Shown: positions 9,001 through 16,866, numbered from the stretch's first letter. The stretch is DNA of 36,598 bases from Clostridia bacterium (GCA_017613535.1 JAGADO010000053.1:1-36598); one strand, 5' to 3'. Program-made: numbers and translations. The notes: generated from the letters alone by a model not told the origin.

Positions 9001-9239
9001 GCGCGTACCATAGCGGCTTTTTCGTCGCTTACGGCTTTATCCGGGAACCGGCCTCCGCGATATTCGATCGAGGCAATGGTGATATACGTTTTATCACACC
9101 GGTCTCTCAGCGCAGAACACATTACCGCAAGCGCGGAACCGAGCGTCATTGTCGCTCCGAGCGTCAATGCCAGCAGGAAAAACAGGATGCTTTTTATCGG
9201 TGTTCTGACGACCGATTTTATTGCGTTTCTTACGATCAT
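6096..9239 (-). CDS. FtsX-type ABC transporter permease (MacB/YtrF-like), large
   Basis: This 1047-residue membrane protein has the layout of a duplicated FtsX permease: TM1 at about 15-38, a large extracellular domain to about 420, three TM helices before a short cytoplasmic linker rich in Lys/Arg (KKREQALADERS), another TM (SVAVPLVSLAMAVFILV), a second extracellular domain, and three closing TM helices. The segment RRMEIATLRSIGETDRRVF is the cytoplasmic coupling motif of the FtsX family that meets the ATPase. Such proteins usually drive lipoprotein or peptide export or transmit mechanical force. No ABC ATPase gene is present nearby, so its partner must be encoded elsewhere. Its GGAG site lies 8 bases before the ATG. 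A GH5-like lipoprotein gene follows. Confidence 0.88.
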   Translation of the reverse strand: MIVRNAIKSVVRTPIKSILFFLLALTLGATMTLGSALAVMCSALRDRCDKTYITIASIEYRGGRFPDKAVSDEKAAMVRAGIDFNALGKQEGVTAVDRSDTAIVAIPGLSVTLDQYSSTHNAVVMVVRKIYDDRPLAKVEKVLYAESIMDGSFINMHVRDSDGNITDFEGEAGHRYLISGFTDGKIAGIIDVYMGPLVNSLAESAGIQQQDYVLDVSSDKNLSEPEPAYDQFIDAANAYSTINVSWYARISKDPSFLEPFVEKEYSFSQGGFYPAKSDDGKSSETVYCLLPEIVASNLDLGAGDKIPLNVTQTGFSSINDSYWPLGKNGALDQSSVLECVISGVFSTTAKEVPLIYLSGLGSAADLADGFCGYTLGTLHLRNGITQEEISRIKELLPEKAEMAVYDQGYGAVTEALEKLFENAVSVTIAAVIATAVMLVLFAFVFVGRQSDAIISMYLMGTPTRSLAAYVATAAALILIPGAIAGNILSFGLSGILTRLIDRTVKDGQSILRMYSSSDLGIIQPIEPSIRMSALPGIICGAGLCAAGILMCLLFLVFVLRKVNARAYEDKRQKKREQALADERSNGTKRLAKNVKPLGFSGAAVKYVVISLIRGGVRSVAVPLVSLAMAVFILVPVTALSNYKKQLNELNESTVIKCYFTDYSGKRRYDLVLMDNMVGTIVDCEYFSDFHFSLCDAFAVNRTFRTVSPGNEQISPDMVHVPTYGSFAYENFITNFLNGPKLFYTDDITSTPEFAGRASAEMTWLDGYDFTYFTQEREAFEGVIQNRYSSAFSCTADLREFCVAVPEDFLEEYGLKLGDSVELMVSEDLVHEKYKIIGSFRSVSSAGFIYTRLDNCHKVMYINEVGKYTVYHINQRTSSSSGTFRLTDTSKIREAKEWLRNTGYSRLHSVGYYRLYPVFEDAEYCEAVGKLEKNIGYLEKVLPAMAALVLLSGFAAAYLLTFRRRMEIATLRSIGETDRRVFAIFSVEQILPAIIGTAAGICIWLGIAGLGNMFWLAFAFLAGFSAGTIFAAKRMSKANLLEVLSEKD

Positions 9240-9281
9240 TTATTATCTCCGGGATGATCCGGCTTGCCCGAATCTGTGGGT

Positions 9282-9310
9282 ATTTTAATTGAATGCGGGG
9301 TAAAAATCAA
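9282..9310 (-). promoter_or_regulatory. Promoter of the permease-GH5 operon
   Basis: Read on the minus strand: TTGATT (9310-9305), 17 bp, TAAAAT (9287-9282), about 43 bases before the permease start codon. Confidence 0.55.
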
Positions 9311-9393
9311 TCGAAAAGTGATTTCTGGATCTGCTTCGGAAATCGCGGCGAAATCAGGCAGAAGAACTGTCGGAACCGTTTATATGCGGTTCG

Positions 9394-9421
9394 TTGAATT
9401 TTTCGGGAAAAATGGTACAAT
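9394..9421 (+). promoter_or_regulatory. Sigma-A-like promoter, near-copy of the one at 992
   Basis: TTGAAT (9394-9399), 16 bp, TACAAT (9416-9421), with TGG before the -10. The block 9388-9423 agrees with 986-1021 at about 30 of 36 positions by hand count. It is divergent from the permease promoter and serves the genes from 9572. Bases 9422-9571 form an untranslated leader in which I see no known element. Confidence 0.6.
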
Positions 9422-9571
9422 ATTGTAATGGACAGATCAAATTGGCAGGAGCGGCAACGCTCCCTGAACTATTTGACGCAATAATAACTCAGTATCGATT
9501 TGCCCTGAACTTTTTCAAGCTTGAAGACGCGGGAATGGTTCTTGAAAGGGGCGCGAAGGAGGGTTTTGAAA

Positions 9572-10024
9572 ATGACAATTAAACTTCGCGGACTTTGTTT
9601 CAGCCCGGGATATTGTGATATGCTCGGCGGCGCACACAGTACATCGCTTGAACGAAACGAAAACGGAAACTGGATCTTCGTATCGCGAGACCGCGAGGAG
9701 CACACCTCTCCGACGGTTGTTTCAACGTATTCTGTTTCTTCCGAATCGGTCGCTGAATTTGAAAATTACATAAAAAGCCGGAAAGTATTTTCGCTCGCAA
9801 AGCGTCCTAAAAGCGATCTGTTTGTAACTGATTACAGCCCGTGGACTTATTCTATCGAATATGATAAAACCGTGCTTGGCAAGACTAAAAGGGAATATTG
9901 CAGGATAACCGAATATAAGAAGTATTCTAAAAAAGATAACGATCGTATAAAGGAACTTCACGACCGGTTTATGGCGCTGCGCGGACAGGTATTGTCGCAA
10001 ACGGCAAATGAGGATGATATTTGA
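9572..10024 (+). CDS. Conserved-looking hypothetical cytoplasmic protein
   Basis: This 150-residue protein has no signal peptide or membrane helix. It opens with a hydrophobic strand, then GGAHSTSLERNENGNW, SRDREEHTSPT and a segment with SEFENYIKSRK-like helices, followed by SDLFVTDYSPWTYSIEYD and a long basic helix (YKKYSKKDNDRIKELHDRF). The alternation suggests a small alpha/beta domain. I do not recognise the family. AAGGAGGG (9556-9563) lies 8 bases before the ATG at 9572, which decides this start over longer open frames. It is the first gene of a likely four-gene operon with an EamA transporter, a lipoprotein and a GNAT. Confidence 0.7.
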   Translation: MTIKLRGLCFSPGYCDMLGGAHSTSLERNENGNWIFVSRDREEHTSPTVVSTYSVSSESVAEFENYIKSRKVFSLAKRPKSDLFVTDYSPWTYSIEYDKTVLGKTKREYCRITEYKKYSKKDNDRIKELHDRFMALRGQVLSQTANEDDI

Positions 10025-10061
10025 AGATCCCGGCAAAGCAGGTTAAGAGGGCGAACTGGAA

Positions 10062-11024
10062 TTGAACTCCGAATTTAAAAGCTTTATCAAAATATTTGTC
10101 ACCGGGTGCCTCTGGGGAACGATCGGGCTGTTTGTGAAATTGATGGAGAAACAAGGCTCCTCATCGTCATACACGAGCTTTTTAAGATTGTTCTTCGGAT
10201 TCATTCTGCTGGCGGTTCTGACAATGATAATTGACGGTCCGAAGGCGTTCAGGATCGGTCGGAAAACGCTGCTTTCGTGCATACTGCTCGGGATCGTCTG
10301 CCAGGGCACGTTCAATATTTTGTACAGCACGTCAATATCGATGAACGGCATGTCGATCGGATCGGTCCTTCTGTATACCGCGCCGATATTCACGAGCATC
10401 GCCTCGCTTTTGCTGTTCAAAGAAAAAATGAACTGCTTTAAATGGATCGCTTTGCTGGTCAACGTGGCCGGGTGCGTGCTTACCGCGACAGGCGGTGATT
10501 TCAGCGGCGCAGTGCTGAAGCCGCTCGGGCTGCTGATCGGTGTCGGTGCGGGCCTGACTTACGGTATGACCGCCGTGTTCGGCAGGATCGCAATGCAGGA
10601 AAAATCGTCTCCGTTTGCCGTTGCCACGTACAATCTTTTCTTCGGCTGCGTTTTTATCGCGCTTGTTCGCCGTCCGTGGCAGACGGTGGAAAAACCGTTT
10701 GACCTCAAGCTTCTGCTGTTCGGGATCCTCTTCGGCCTGATCGCGACGACGCTGGCGTACAGTTTTTATTTCAGCGGGCTTTCGAAGATCACGCAGACAA
10801 GCAAAGTACCGGTAGTGGCATCTGTCGAGATCGTTGTCGCCACGGTTATCGGAGCTGTTGCTTTTAGCGAGAACATGAATCTGATTAGGATCGTCGGAAT
10901 AGTTCTTGTCCTCGCTTCCATTCTGCTGTTCAGCAGGAACAGCGACCGGCAGCCGGCGGAGGTATCGCCCGAATCGGGTGAAAGCGGGGAGAAGAGAAGG
11001 AGTATGAAAGGACAATGTTTATGA
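10062..11024 (+). CDS. EamA/DMT family transporter
   Basis: This 320-residue membrane protein has ten predicted helices in two EamA repeats. GCLWGTIGLFVKLM opens repeat 1 and GAGLTYGMTAVFGRIAM opens repeat 2; SVEIVVATVIGAVAFSE in the ninth helix is the usual EamA end signature. DMT transporters move metabolites such as amino acids, riboflavin or drugs; the substrate cannot be read here. The TTG at 10062 is taken as start because it precedes TM1 directly and AAGAGGG (10045-10051) lies 10 bases upstream. The cytoplasmic tail (about 295-320) is charged. The gene overlaps the next by ATGA at 11021-11024. Confidence 0.88.
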   Translation: MNSEFKSFIKIFVTGCLWGTIGLFVKLMEKQGSSSSYTSFLRLFFGFILLAVLTMIIDGPKAFRIGRKTLLSCILLGIVCQGTFNILYSTSISMNGMSIGSVLLYTAPIFTSIASLLLFKEKMNCFKWIALLVNVAGCVLTATGGDFSGAVLKPLGLLIGVGAGLTYGMTAVFGRIAMQEKSSPFAVATYNLFFGCVFIALVRRPWQTVEKPFDLKLLLFGILFGLIATTLAYSFYFSGLSKITQTSKVPVVASVEIVVATVIGAVAFSENMNLIRIVGIVLVLASILLFSRNSDRQPAEVSPESGESGEKRRSMKGQCL

Positions 11025-12019
11025 GACGGACGATCGCGGTGTTGCTTGCTGTTTGTATGCTGTCGTGTATTCTGACCGGGTGCGGTACGAATACCGGCAA
11101 TGAGTCCGCTTCTGCCCGAAAAGATCTGCAGCCTTCGGTCACGTTTGACGCCGGAACACAGACGGTTTATGTGAACAATACAGAAGATTACGCGGCGCTT
11201 TCGTTCCCGGAAGAGATCAAAAAAGCGCGGGTGCTGGAGGTACGGGATGATGAGTTTACCCTCAGTGCCTACCTCGTTATGCTTCGGGACCAGGGAATGG
11301 ACGAACAGGCGGAACTTCCCGGAATGCTTGACAGAACGGCGAAAAGTCTCAGCTTTTTGCGCGGGTATCTGCGTGATAATGCCGGTGCGGCGTACCCGTC
11401 CGCTCTCGCAGAACTGCCGGTAGTCATTAAAATCGACAGATTGTACGGGTATCAGACGGATGACGAGCAGATCACGCTGAAGTACGATGAAGCGGGGGCA
11501 CACCGCGAGTTCCTGTATCTGCTTGCCCTGATGGACTGTGATGCCGTCGGCTGGGAGCACTTAGGATACGCGTGGTACGCCGGCACCTGCATCGATCCTT
11601 ATACTGAAGTTCTCTTCGAATGGCCGATCGTTCCGAAACTCCCGTATTATACGCAGTGCATTGCCGCCGGCATTGATCCCGGACATGTGACTGCGGCGGA
11701 TTTCCGCACGGTATATGATGCCTGCGCACGGGTCTGTTTTGAAAAGGGACTGACGCACTGGGGAAGCCTCTGCGAGAGCACGCCTGTAACGTCAGAACCG
11801 GATTTTACACGAATCAAAGATAAAGAGGCGGGAGACACGCTGCTGACTGCATTCACGGCTGCGTCTTTTCTCGCGTGGCTTGACGAGGCTCACGGGTTTG
11901 AACAGCTAAGCCTGTTTTGCTTCGGAAAGAAGACGTTTGAAGAGGCGTTCGGGACAGATTTTAAGACTGCGTACGACGCCTGGAGCGAGTGGATAATACA
12001 GACATACCCTGCGAGCTGA
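11021..12019 (+). CDS. Lipoprotein resembling a gluzincin peptidase without its active site
   Basis: This 332-residue lipoprotein has a signal peptide ending in ILTGC. The C-terminal part (ASFLAWLDEAHGFEQL, then TFEEAFGTDFKTAYDAWSEWI) strongly recalls the end of M1-like/peptidase MA gluzincins, where helices follow the zinc site. At the expected HExxH position the sequence reads HREFLYLL, and at the distal EGxA site it reads WEHLGYAWY, so the zinc ligands are lost or rearranged. It may be a binding protein derived from a peptidase. The ATG at 11021 overlaps the EamA stop codon (ATGA), with GAAAGGA (11006-11012) 8 bases upstream; the ATG at 11015 is too close to that site. The relationship is inferred by eye. 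Confidence 0.7.
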   Translation: MRRTIAVLLAVCMLSCILTGCGTNTGNESASARKDLQPSVTFDAGTQTVYVNNTEDYAALSFPEEIKKARVLEVRDDEFTLSAYLVMLRDQGMDEQAELPGMLDRTAKSLSFLRGYLRDNAGAAYPSALAELPVVIKIDRLYGYQTDDEQITLKYDEAGAHREFLYLLALMDCDAVGWEHLGYAWYAGTCIDPYTEVLFEWPIVPKLPYYTQCIAAGIDPGHVTAADFRTVYDACARVCFEKGLTHWGSLCESTPVTSEPDFTRIKDKEAGDTLLTAFTAASFLAWLDEAHGFEQLSLFCFGKKTFEEAFGTDFKTAYDAWSEWIIQTYPAS

Positions 12020-12058
12020 CTGTTTTTAAATTACTGGAAGTTTATTGAGGGAATTGAA

Positions 12059-12463
12059 ATGAAGATAATTGATCTGACAGAAGAACAGGTTGAGGCCATC
12101 GAAAATAAACTTGACGAATATGATGAAGATTATATTCACTATAAACTGGACGGCCGGATCCAGATAGGTATCGAAGAAGACGGCAAGATCGTTGCCGGAC
12201 TCGATGCGTGCATGACCGCGTTCAAAATTCTGTACGTCTCTACGGTGTTTGTTGACAAAGACTGCAGAGGAAAAGGTTATGGAAAAAAGCTGATTCTCGA
12301 GATGGAAAAAAGGGCAAAGAACATGGGAGCCAATACGATTCGCCTTGATACGTTTGATTGGCAGGGGAAGGGTTTCTACGAATCGATCGGTTACCATGTG
12401 GTTGGAAGCTATGATAACAAAGAGGACGGCTATTCAGAATACTTTTTCCTGAAAAGGATATAG
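12059..12463 (+). CDS. GNAT family N-acetyltransferase
   Basis: This 134-residue single-domain GNAT has the acetyl-CoA loop RGKGYGKK in VSTVFVDKDCRGKGYGKKL, a following helix (LEMEKRAKNMGA), strand 5 (TIRLDTFDWQ) and the late FYESIGYHVVGSY. The arrangement is canonical and complete. The preceding acidic N-terminus (TEEQVEAIENKLDEYDEDY) is probably the acceptor-binding side. GAGGGAA (12047-12053) precedes the ATG by 5 bases. It follows the lipoprotein by 39 bases on the same strand. The acceptor is unknown; similarity to aminoglycoside or protein acetyltransferases cannot be separated by eye. Confidence 0.85.
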   Translation: MKIIDLTEEQVEAIENKLDEYDEDYIHYKLDGRIQIGIEEDGKIVAGLDACMTAFKILYVSTVFVDKDCRGKGYGKKLILEMEKRAKNMGANTIRLDTFDWQGKGFYESIGYHVVGSYDNKEDGYSEYFFLKRI

Positions 12464-12498
12464 CCGTACATAAAAATACCGGTTTGCAGTAATTAAAT

Positions 12499-15400
12499 TC
12501 AGTTTGTTTTGCGCTTTTTAGCGTGAATAATTATGCCTGCCGCTGCGCCGCACAATGCCAGTGCCGCTCCGCCGATTATCCACGGCAGCGCTTTCTTTGC
12601 GGACGAATCCGAAGACCGCTCACCGTTATTGTCGCCTCTGTCATCGCCGTCGTCGGCAATATCCAGGTATTCCTCTCTTACAAATTTGTGCGGCAGTTCG
12701 GACGTTTTGAGCCAGCTGTATCCGGGAACGCTGCCGTCGGTCAATGCCGCTTTTTTCATTGTCCACTTGCGCTGCGAGAATACGGTCTTTCCGTCAAGCG
12801 TGTAAAACGCCTGCACAAGCAGTTCTTTGCCTTCTTCGCAATACTTTTTATACGCGGGAACGAACAAATCAAAAAATGCGGTGGCGGTTCCGTCGTTGTC
12901 CTGAGAGAACGCGGCCACACTCATCGTACGCTGTTCCGCCCAGAGCACTTTACCGTCAGCAGTGCGGATGACCAGCGTGACAGGAAGGTCATTAACCGCC
13001 TTGTTCGTGTCGTTTATCAGTTTTACCGGTACCGAAACGGTCTCGCCGGGCGTGCGGTTTTCGATATACGTGTCGATCACGATGCCGAGCGTTGCGTTCG
13101 TGTTTTCCATCAGATATTTGAAGTACGGATGGACAGAGAGCGTCTTTGCGCTCGAAACGTCCGGCTCAAGCACGTCGCCCGTGACGCCCAGCGCCGAAGG
13201 GGAGGATGACGTCAGACCGCAGAAGAACAGGAGGCCCGTATACGCTCTTCCGGCGCGGAACGCCTCTAACTGCGCGACCATCAGATCGCAATAATATGTG
13301 AGCCGCTCTTCGTCGGAAAGGCCCGGTCTTGCGCCGTTCCATCTGGCCTCGGTAGCGCTCATCGCCTTGCCCTCGCGGTTTATCCAGTATTCGCCGTGTT
13401 CGTTCAGAATAAACGCGTGACCTTTATAGGTTGATTCCTTCCAGCCCAGATCGATCGTCGTGACGACGGGGCTCGTCTTTGTCATATTTTCTATACCGGT
13501 TATTCCGCTGCCTCCGAGGATGTACGGATGGCACTCGATAGGGTCGTTTTCGCCCTCGGGAGCGCGCCAGCCGTTGTCCCACGGACGGTGCTGAATATCA
13601 TATTCGCGCCCTTCTTTTATCATCTTGTCGGTGAGGTTATACGTTGCTTCGTTCTGAGCGTCGAAAACGATCAGCGACGGGTGATTTCCGCGGTCGTCGA
13701 TCCAGCGGTGGATCTCGGGAGTGAGCGTCTTTATAGTATCGTCGCCTGTATTTCCCCAGATAGGATATTCGTCGAAAATCATCATCCCGACCTCGTCCGC
13801 GATGTCAAACCATTTGCTGTTTGCATGGCCGAGATGCGTGCGGAAGCAGGTCCAGTTTATGCTGCGGTATTCGGAGTAGAGTTTGCGGATCCAGGCGTCG
13901 TCCCAGGGCGTCGTGCCGCACAATTCGTCGTCGAAATAGCGTTCGATGGCAACGTTCGTGCCGAACAGGTAGCGTCTTTCTCCGTTGAGCAGCGCCATTC
14001 CGGTGCCGGGTTCGAAGCAGAACGTGCGCATTCCGAAGCGTACGGAGTATGTGTCGCCGGATGTGCGGACTTCGAGCCTGTACAGGTACGGATTCTCGGG
14101 AGTCCAGCATTTGTCCTTCGACCAGTTCGATAAAGCGATCGGTTCGGCGGTAAATTCAGCGGAATCGTTTGCCCCGACGGACACGCCGCTCACTGTGAAT
14201 TCGCCGACTTTTACCTCTTCCGCATCCGGTTTGCCGTTCGTGAACCGCCCGAGTTCGTACACGGTCAGAGTGACGTCGGTGACAATATCATTGTCTTTCC
14301 GGTTCAGCACACGTACCTTCGCCGTAACGGTGCCGTTGTCAATATCCGGCGCGGTTTGTATCGCGTCAATTTCAGCTCCGGCGTTGAATATCAGTTCGAC
14401 CGAGTCGGTGATGCCCGGTTCGTCGTCGGATGATTCTCCGTCGACAAGCACGTGCGCCGGTGTGCTCGAATTATTGTTCTGGTTCGCGTGCGATCCGAGC
14501 ATTATCACCAGCTGATTTTCACCCTTGTGGAGAAGCCCGGAAATATCAGTCACGGAAGACGAATAATTGTACTCGTATCCTCCGGCGTATGTTCCGTTTA
14601 CGTACACGTACCGCCCGTACATCGCGCTGCCGATCTTAAGGAGCACCTGCCCGGTGGGTTCCTCTTCCAGCACGATAGTGCGTGCGAGCCACATGCGCGA
14701 AGTGCTGTAGTTACCGAGAGAATAAGCCGCGTCTCCCCAAAGACCGGGCACAGGCACTGCGTCTGCGAATGACAGCTGCGGCACGGTCTCGGGCACTTCC
14801 CACTTCGAATACGGTTCGCCGCAGACGTCCCAGATACCGTCCAGCAGGACCGTGAGCCTGTCGCTGCCGGAGGGCAATTCTCCCACGTTTATTTCATCGC
14901 TTTCGGGTGCGTACGCGGGTGTGAAGCTTGCTATCCTCAATTCTCCGCCGGTCAACGCATCTGCGCCTGTCACTTTGAACGTGAGCGTTTCTCCGTCTTT
15001 AAAGTCTCCGAGCCTTATGCCTGAGGATGAATACGAACGGCGAGGCGTGGAGGGAAGCACGAACTCGGTGGAATTGCCGCCCGGTGTAGTGACGTTAAGC
15101 GACGCACCGCCTTCGGCTGAATAAGTGATGGTAAGCACGTTGAATTGACCGTCTGCGCTGACTTTCGCGGTGAATTCCTGTCCTTCCGCAAGCCGCGCGC
15201 ATTTTCCGTACGGAGCCATTAAATCGTCTTCGGCAGCTGCGGAAAACGTTTCGGCGCCCACCGTGCCTTCAGGCGTCTTACCGCCGGCGGAAGTTTCGAG
15301 CGTAAAATACAGGTAGTCGAGGTTTACGTCAACGCTCGGCTTGATCATTATGTCAGAGCCTTCAGGGATGTACGAAATGGGCGAAACGGCGATGTAGGAT

Positions 15401-15867
15401 GACGACATTTCCCAGGAATTTGACGTGGAGAAATCGATCACGCAGAGGGAAATGAAATCTTCGGCGTCCGGGTAGCGGATCAGCGCCTGCATCGTGCTGG
15501 TATTGTGCGTGGCGTAGGCAATGTGTATGACGTTGGCCTCGGGCGTGTTTTTGAACAGGAAGTACTTGCCGCCGGTCGAGCCCGCCGTGGCGCCCCCGGA
15601 CGCTTTTTTATCGCTGACGCGCACGTTATTGATCTTTTTCTTGCCCGAACCGTCGTAGCACGTCGCATCTTCGCATTCGTACCGGTTATCCGGGCCGAGA
15701 CCTTTTCCGGATGATGCGCGGGCAATGCTCCCTCCGCCTGCTCCTGTGGTCAATATCGCTGCTCCTCCGAGCATACATACTGCTGCCGACAATACTCCGA
15801 GTACGAGTTTTCTTATTCTGCCGTTGGTTTTGCCTTGTTTCATGCTGTTTTTTGCGTCGTGTATCAT
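12499..15867 (-). CDS. GH2 family glycoside hydrolase, secreted and membrane-anchored
   Basis: This 1122-residue exo-glycosidase is of the beta-galactosidase/beta-glucuronidase/beta-mannosidase family. A signal peptide (h-region 21-42, cleavage near ARA-SS) is followed by carbohydrate-binding-like beta domains to about 330, the GH2 sugar-binding jelly roll (LDGIWDVCGEPY, then GLWGDAAYSLGNY), an Ig-like domain and a TIM barrel. E740 in DAQNEATYN is the expected acid/base and E823 in FILNEHGEYW the nucleophile. The C-terminus has an acidic spacer, one TM helix (about 1090-1112) and KKRKTN, so the enzyme stays on the outer face of the membrane. The ATG at 15867 has GGAAAGG 8 bases upstream. The longer frame upstream is an artefact of the heptanucleotide repeat. 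The exact substrate is unknown. Confidence 0.9.
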   Translation of the reverse strand: MIHDAKNSMKQGKTNGRIRKLVLGVLSAAVCMLGGAAILTTGAGGGSIARASSGKGLGPDNRYECEDATCYDGSGKKKINNVRVSDKKASGGATAGSTGGKYFLFKNTPEANVIHIAYATHNTSTMQALIRYPDAEDFISLCVIDFSTSNSWEMSSSYIAVSPISYIPEGSDIMIKPSVDVNLDYLYFTLETSAGGKTPEGTVGAETFSAAAEDDLMAPYGKCARLAEGQEFTAKVSADGQFNVLTITYSAEGGASLNVTTPGGNSTEFVLPSTPRRSYSSSGIRLGDFKDGETLTFKVTGADALTGGELRIASFTPAYAPESDEINVGELPSGSDRLTVLLDGIWDVCGEPYSKWEVPETVPQLSFADAVPVPGLWGDAAYSLGNYSTSRMWLARTIVLEEEPTGQVLLKIGSAMYGRYVYVNGTYAGGYEYNYSSSVTDISGLLHKGENQLVIMLGSHANQNNNSSTPAHVLVDGESSDDEPGITDSVELIFNAGAEIDAIQTAPDIDNGTVTAKVRVLNRKDNDIVTDVTLTVYELGRFTNGKPDAEEVKVGEFTVSGVSVGANDSAEFTAEPIALSNWSKDKCWTPENPYLYRLEVRTSGDTYSVRFGMRTFCFEPGTGMALLNGERRYLFGTNVAIERYFDDELCGTTPWDDAWIRKLYSEYRSINWTCFRTHLGHANSKWFDIADEVGMMIFDEYPIWGNTGDDTIKTLTPEIHRWIDDRGNHPSLIVFDAQNEATYNLTDKMIKEGREYDIQHRPWDNGWRAPEGENDPIECHPYILGGSGITGIENMTKTSPVVTTIDLGWKESTYKGHAFILNEHGEYWINREGKAMSATEARWNGARPGLSDEERLTYYCDLMVAQLEAFRAGRAYTGLLFFCGLTSSSPSALGVTGDVLEPDVSSAKTLSVHPYFKYLMENTNATLGIVIDTYIENRTPGETVSVPVKLINDTNKAVNDLPVTLVIRTADGKVLWAEQRTMSVAAFSQDNDGTATAFFDLFVPAYKKYCEEGKELLVQAFYTLDGKTVFSQRKWTMKKAALTDGSVPGYSWLKTSELPHKFVREEYLDIADDGDDRGDNNGERSSDSSAKKALPWIIGGAALALCGAAAGIIIHAKKRKTN

Positions 15868-15897
15868 TGCTGCTGCCTTTCCGGATTTACTGTAATA

Positions 15898-15926
15898 AAT
15901 ATACCAAAACGGAGGCGATTTGTAAA
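15898..15926 (-). promoter_or_regulatory. Promoter of the GH2 gene
   Basis: On the minus strand TTTACA (15926-15921), 17 bp, TATATT (15903-15898), with TGG before the -10 (extended -10). The -35 box overlaps the first bases of the heptanucleotide repeat, and the transcript would begin about 25 bases before the start codon. Confidence 0.6.
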
Positions 15927-16021
15927 TTGAAAATGGCAAATTGCAAATGGTAAGTTGCAAATTGCAAATGGCAGGTGGCAAGTTGCAAATTGCAAATTGC
16001 AAGTGGCAAATGGCAAATGTT
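15924..16021. repeat. Heptanucleotide tandem repeat, 14 units
   Basis: Fourteen contiguous 7-bp units of consensus AARTKGC (mostly AAATTGC and AAATGGC) run without phase change across 98 bp. Variation is confined to a few positions (A/G at position 3, T/G at position 5). Because 7 is not a multiple of 3, it reads as a 7-residue repeat in an open minus-strand frame, which is not real coding sequence. It sits between the divergent GH2 and MerR promoters. Confidence 0.9.
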
Positions 16022-16085
16022 GTGTATCGTTTTAATATTTGTTAAGATATGAGCGAAAAATTAAAAAATCCCCTTGCGTAAGGTA

Positions 16086-16116
16086 TTGCTTGTTACGCAG
16101 CGTCATGTTGTAAGAT
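16086..16116 (+). promoter_or_regulatory. MerR-type promoter with 19-bp spacer
   Basis: TTGCTT (16086-16091), 19 bp, TAAGAT (16111-16116). An inverted repeat GCGTAA (16076-16081) / TTACGC (16093-16098) straddles the -35 box, and TTAC...GTAA (16093-16113) straddles the spacer. Autoregulation by the MerR protein encoded next is inferred. Confidence 0.5.
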
Positions 16117-16140
16117 GCATGGCACAGGGAGGTGAAAGCT

Positions 16141-16866
16141 ATGTCAAAATACACAACGGGAGAAATTGCCAAACTTTGCGGCGTCACTGTCCGGACAGTT
16201 CAGTATTATGATACGAGAGGGATCCTTATCCCGAGCGAGCTCTCCGAAGGCGGAAGAAGGCTTTACTCGGAAGACGATCTGAGACGCATGAAGATCATAT
16301 GCTTTCTGCGGGATCTTGACATTCCGATCGACGCCATTTCCCGGATCCTGAAAGAAGAGCACCCCGAGAAGGTGATCTCGCTGCTTATCGAACAGCAGGA
16401 AAAAGCACTGACGGATGAGATCTCTGAAAAACAGGAAAAGCTGGAAAAACTGTGTGAACTGAAAAACGGGCTGAAAAGCAAAGAAACGTTTTCTCTCGAA
16501 TCTATCGGTGACATAGCCATACTAATGGAAGGCAAGAAGAAACTAAAAAGATTGCGTCTTATGATTCTCCTGACTGGAATTCCGGTCACGGCGCTGCAAT
16601 GGTTTTCGATCATTTTATGGATCGCCAAAGGAATCTGGTGGCCGTTCATCATCTGGGTGGCGGTCGCTGCTGTTTGGGGAATACTGATCAGCCGTTACTA
16701 CTTCAATCACGTGAAATACATTTGCCCGGAATGCCACGAGGTCTTTAAGCCGACATTGAAGGAAGCCTTCCGCGCCAATCATACGCCGACGACCCGAAAA
16801 CTGACTTGTACCGCCTGCGGCCACAAAGGTTTCTGTGTGGAAGTCTGGGGAGGCAACGGAAAATGA
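16141..16866 (+). CDS. Membrane-embedded MerR regulator with C-terminal zinc ribbon
   Basis: This 241-residue protein has an unusual order of parts. Residues 3-70 are a MerR DNA-binding domain (YTTGEIAKLCGVTVRTVQYY, RRLYSEDDLRRM), 75-112 a long charged coiled coil (EKQEKLEKLCELKNG), about 139-161 and 164-186 two TM helices (a hairpin, so both ends face the cytoplasm), and 195-226 a zinc ribbon with CPEC (195-198) and CTAC (223-226). The DNA-binding part is thus tethered to the membrane. The ATG at 16141 has AGGGAGG (16126-16132) 8 bases upstream; a GTG at 16132 overlaps that site. The stop overlaps the start of a YhfC-type intramembrane protease gene, which suggests the two proteins work together. 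Confidence 0.88.
   Translation: MSKYTTGEIAKLCGVTVRTVQYYDTRGILIPSELSEGGRRLYSEDDLRRMKIICFLRDLDIPIDAISRILKEEHPEKVISLLIEQQEKALTDEISEKQEKLEKLCELKNGLKSKETFSLESIGDIAILMEGKKKLKRLRLMILLTGIPVTALQWFSIILWIAKGIWWPFIIWVAVAAVWGILISRYYFNHVKYICPECHEVFKPTLKEAFRANHTPTTRKLTCTACGHKGFCVEVWGGNGK

Noticed and set aside
9394-9582. A 62-residue plus-strand peptide starting at TTG 9394.
   Set aside because: Its start is the -35 box of a promoter and it overlaps the well-supported gene at 9572 in another frame.
10332-11560. Long minus-strand frames opposite the EamA and lipoprotein genes.
   Set aside because: They oppose well-supported genes, are rich in residues typical of antisense frames (Arg, His, Gln) and have no start signals.
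15868-16002. A 45-residue N-terminal extension of the GH2 protein (rich in AICNLP-like repeats).
   Set aside because: It is the heptanucleotide repeat and promoter read as protein; the ATG at 15867 has a good ribosome binding site and is followed by a normal signal peptide.
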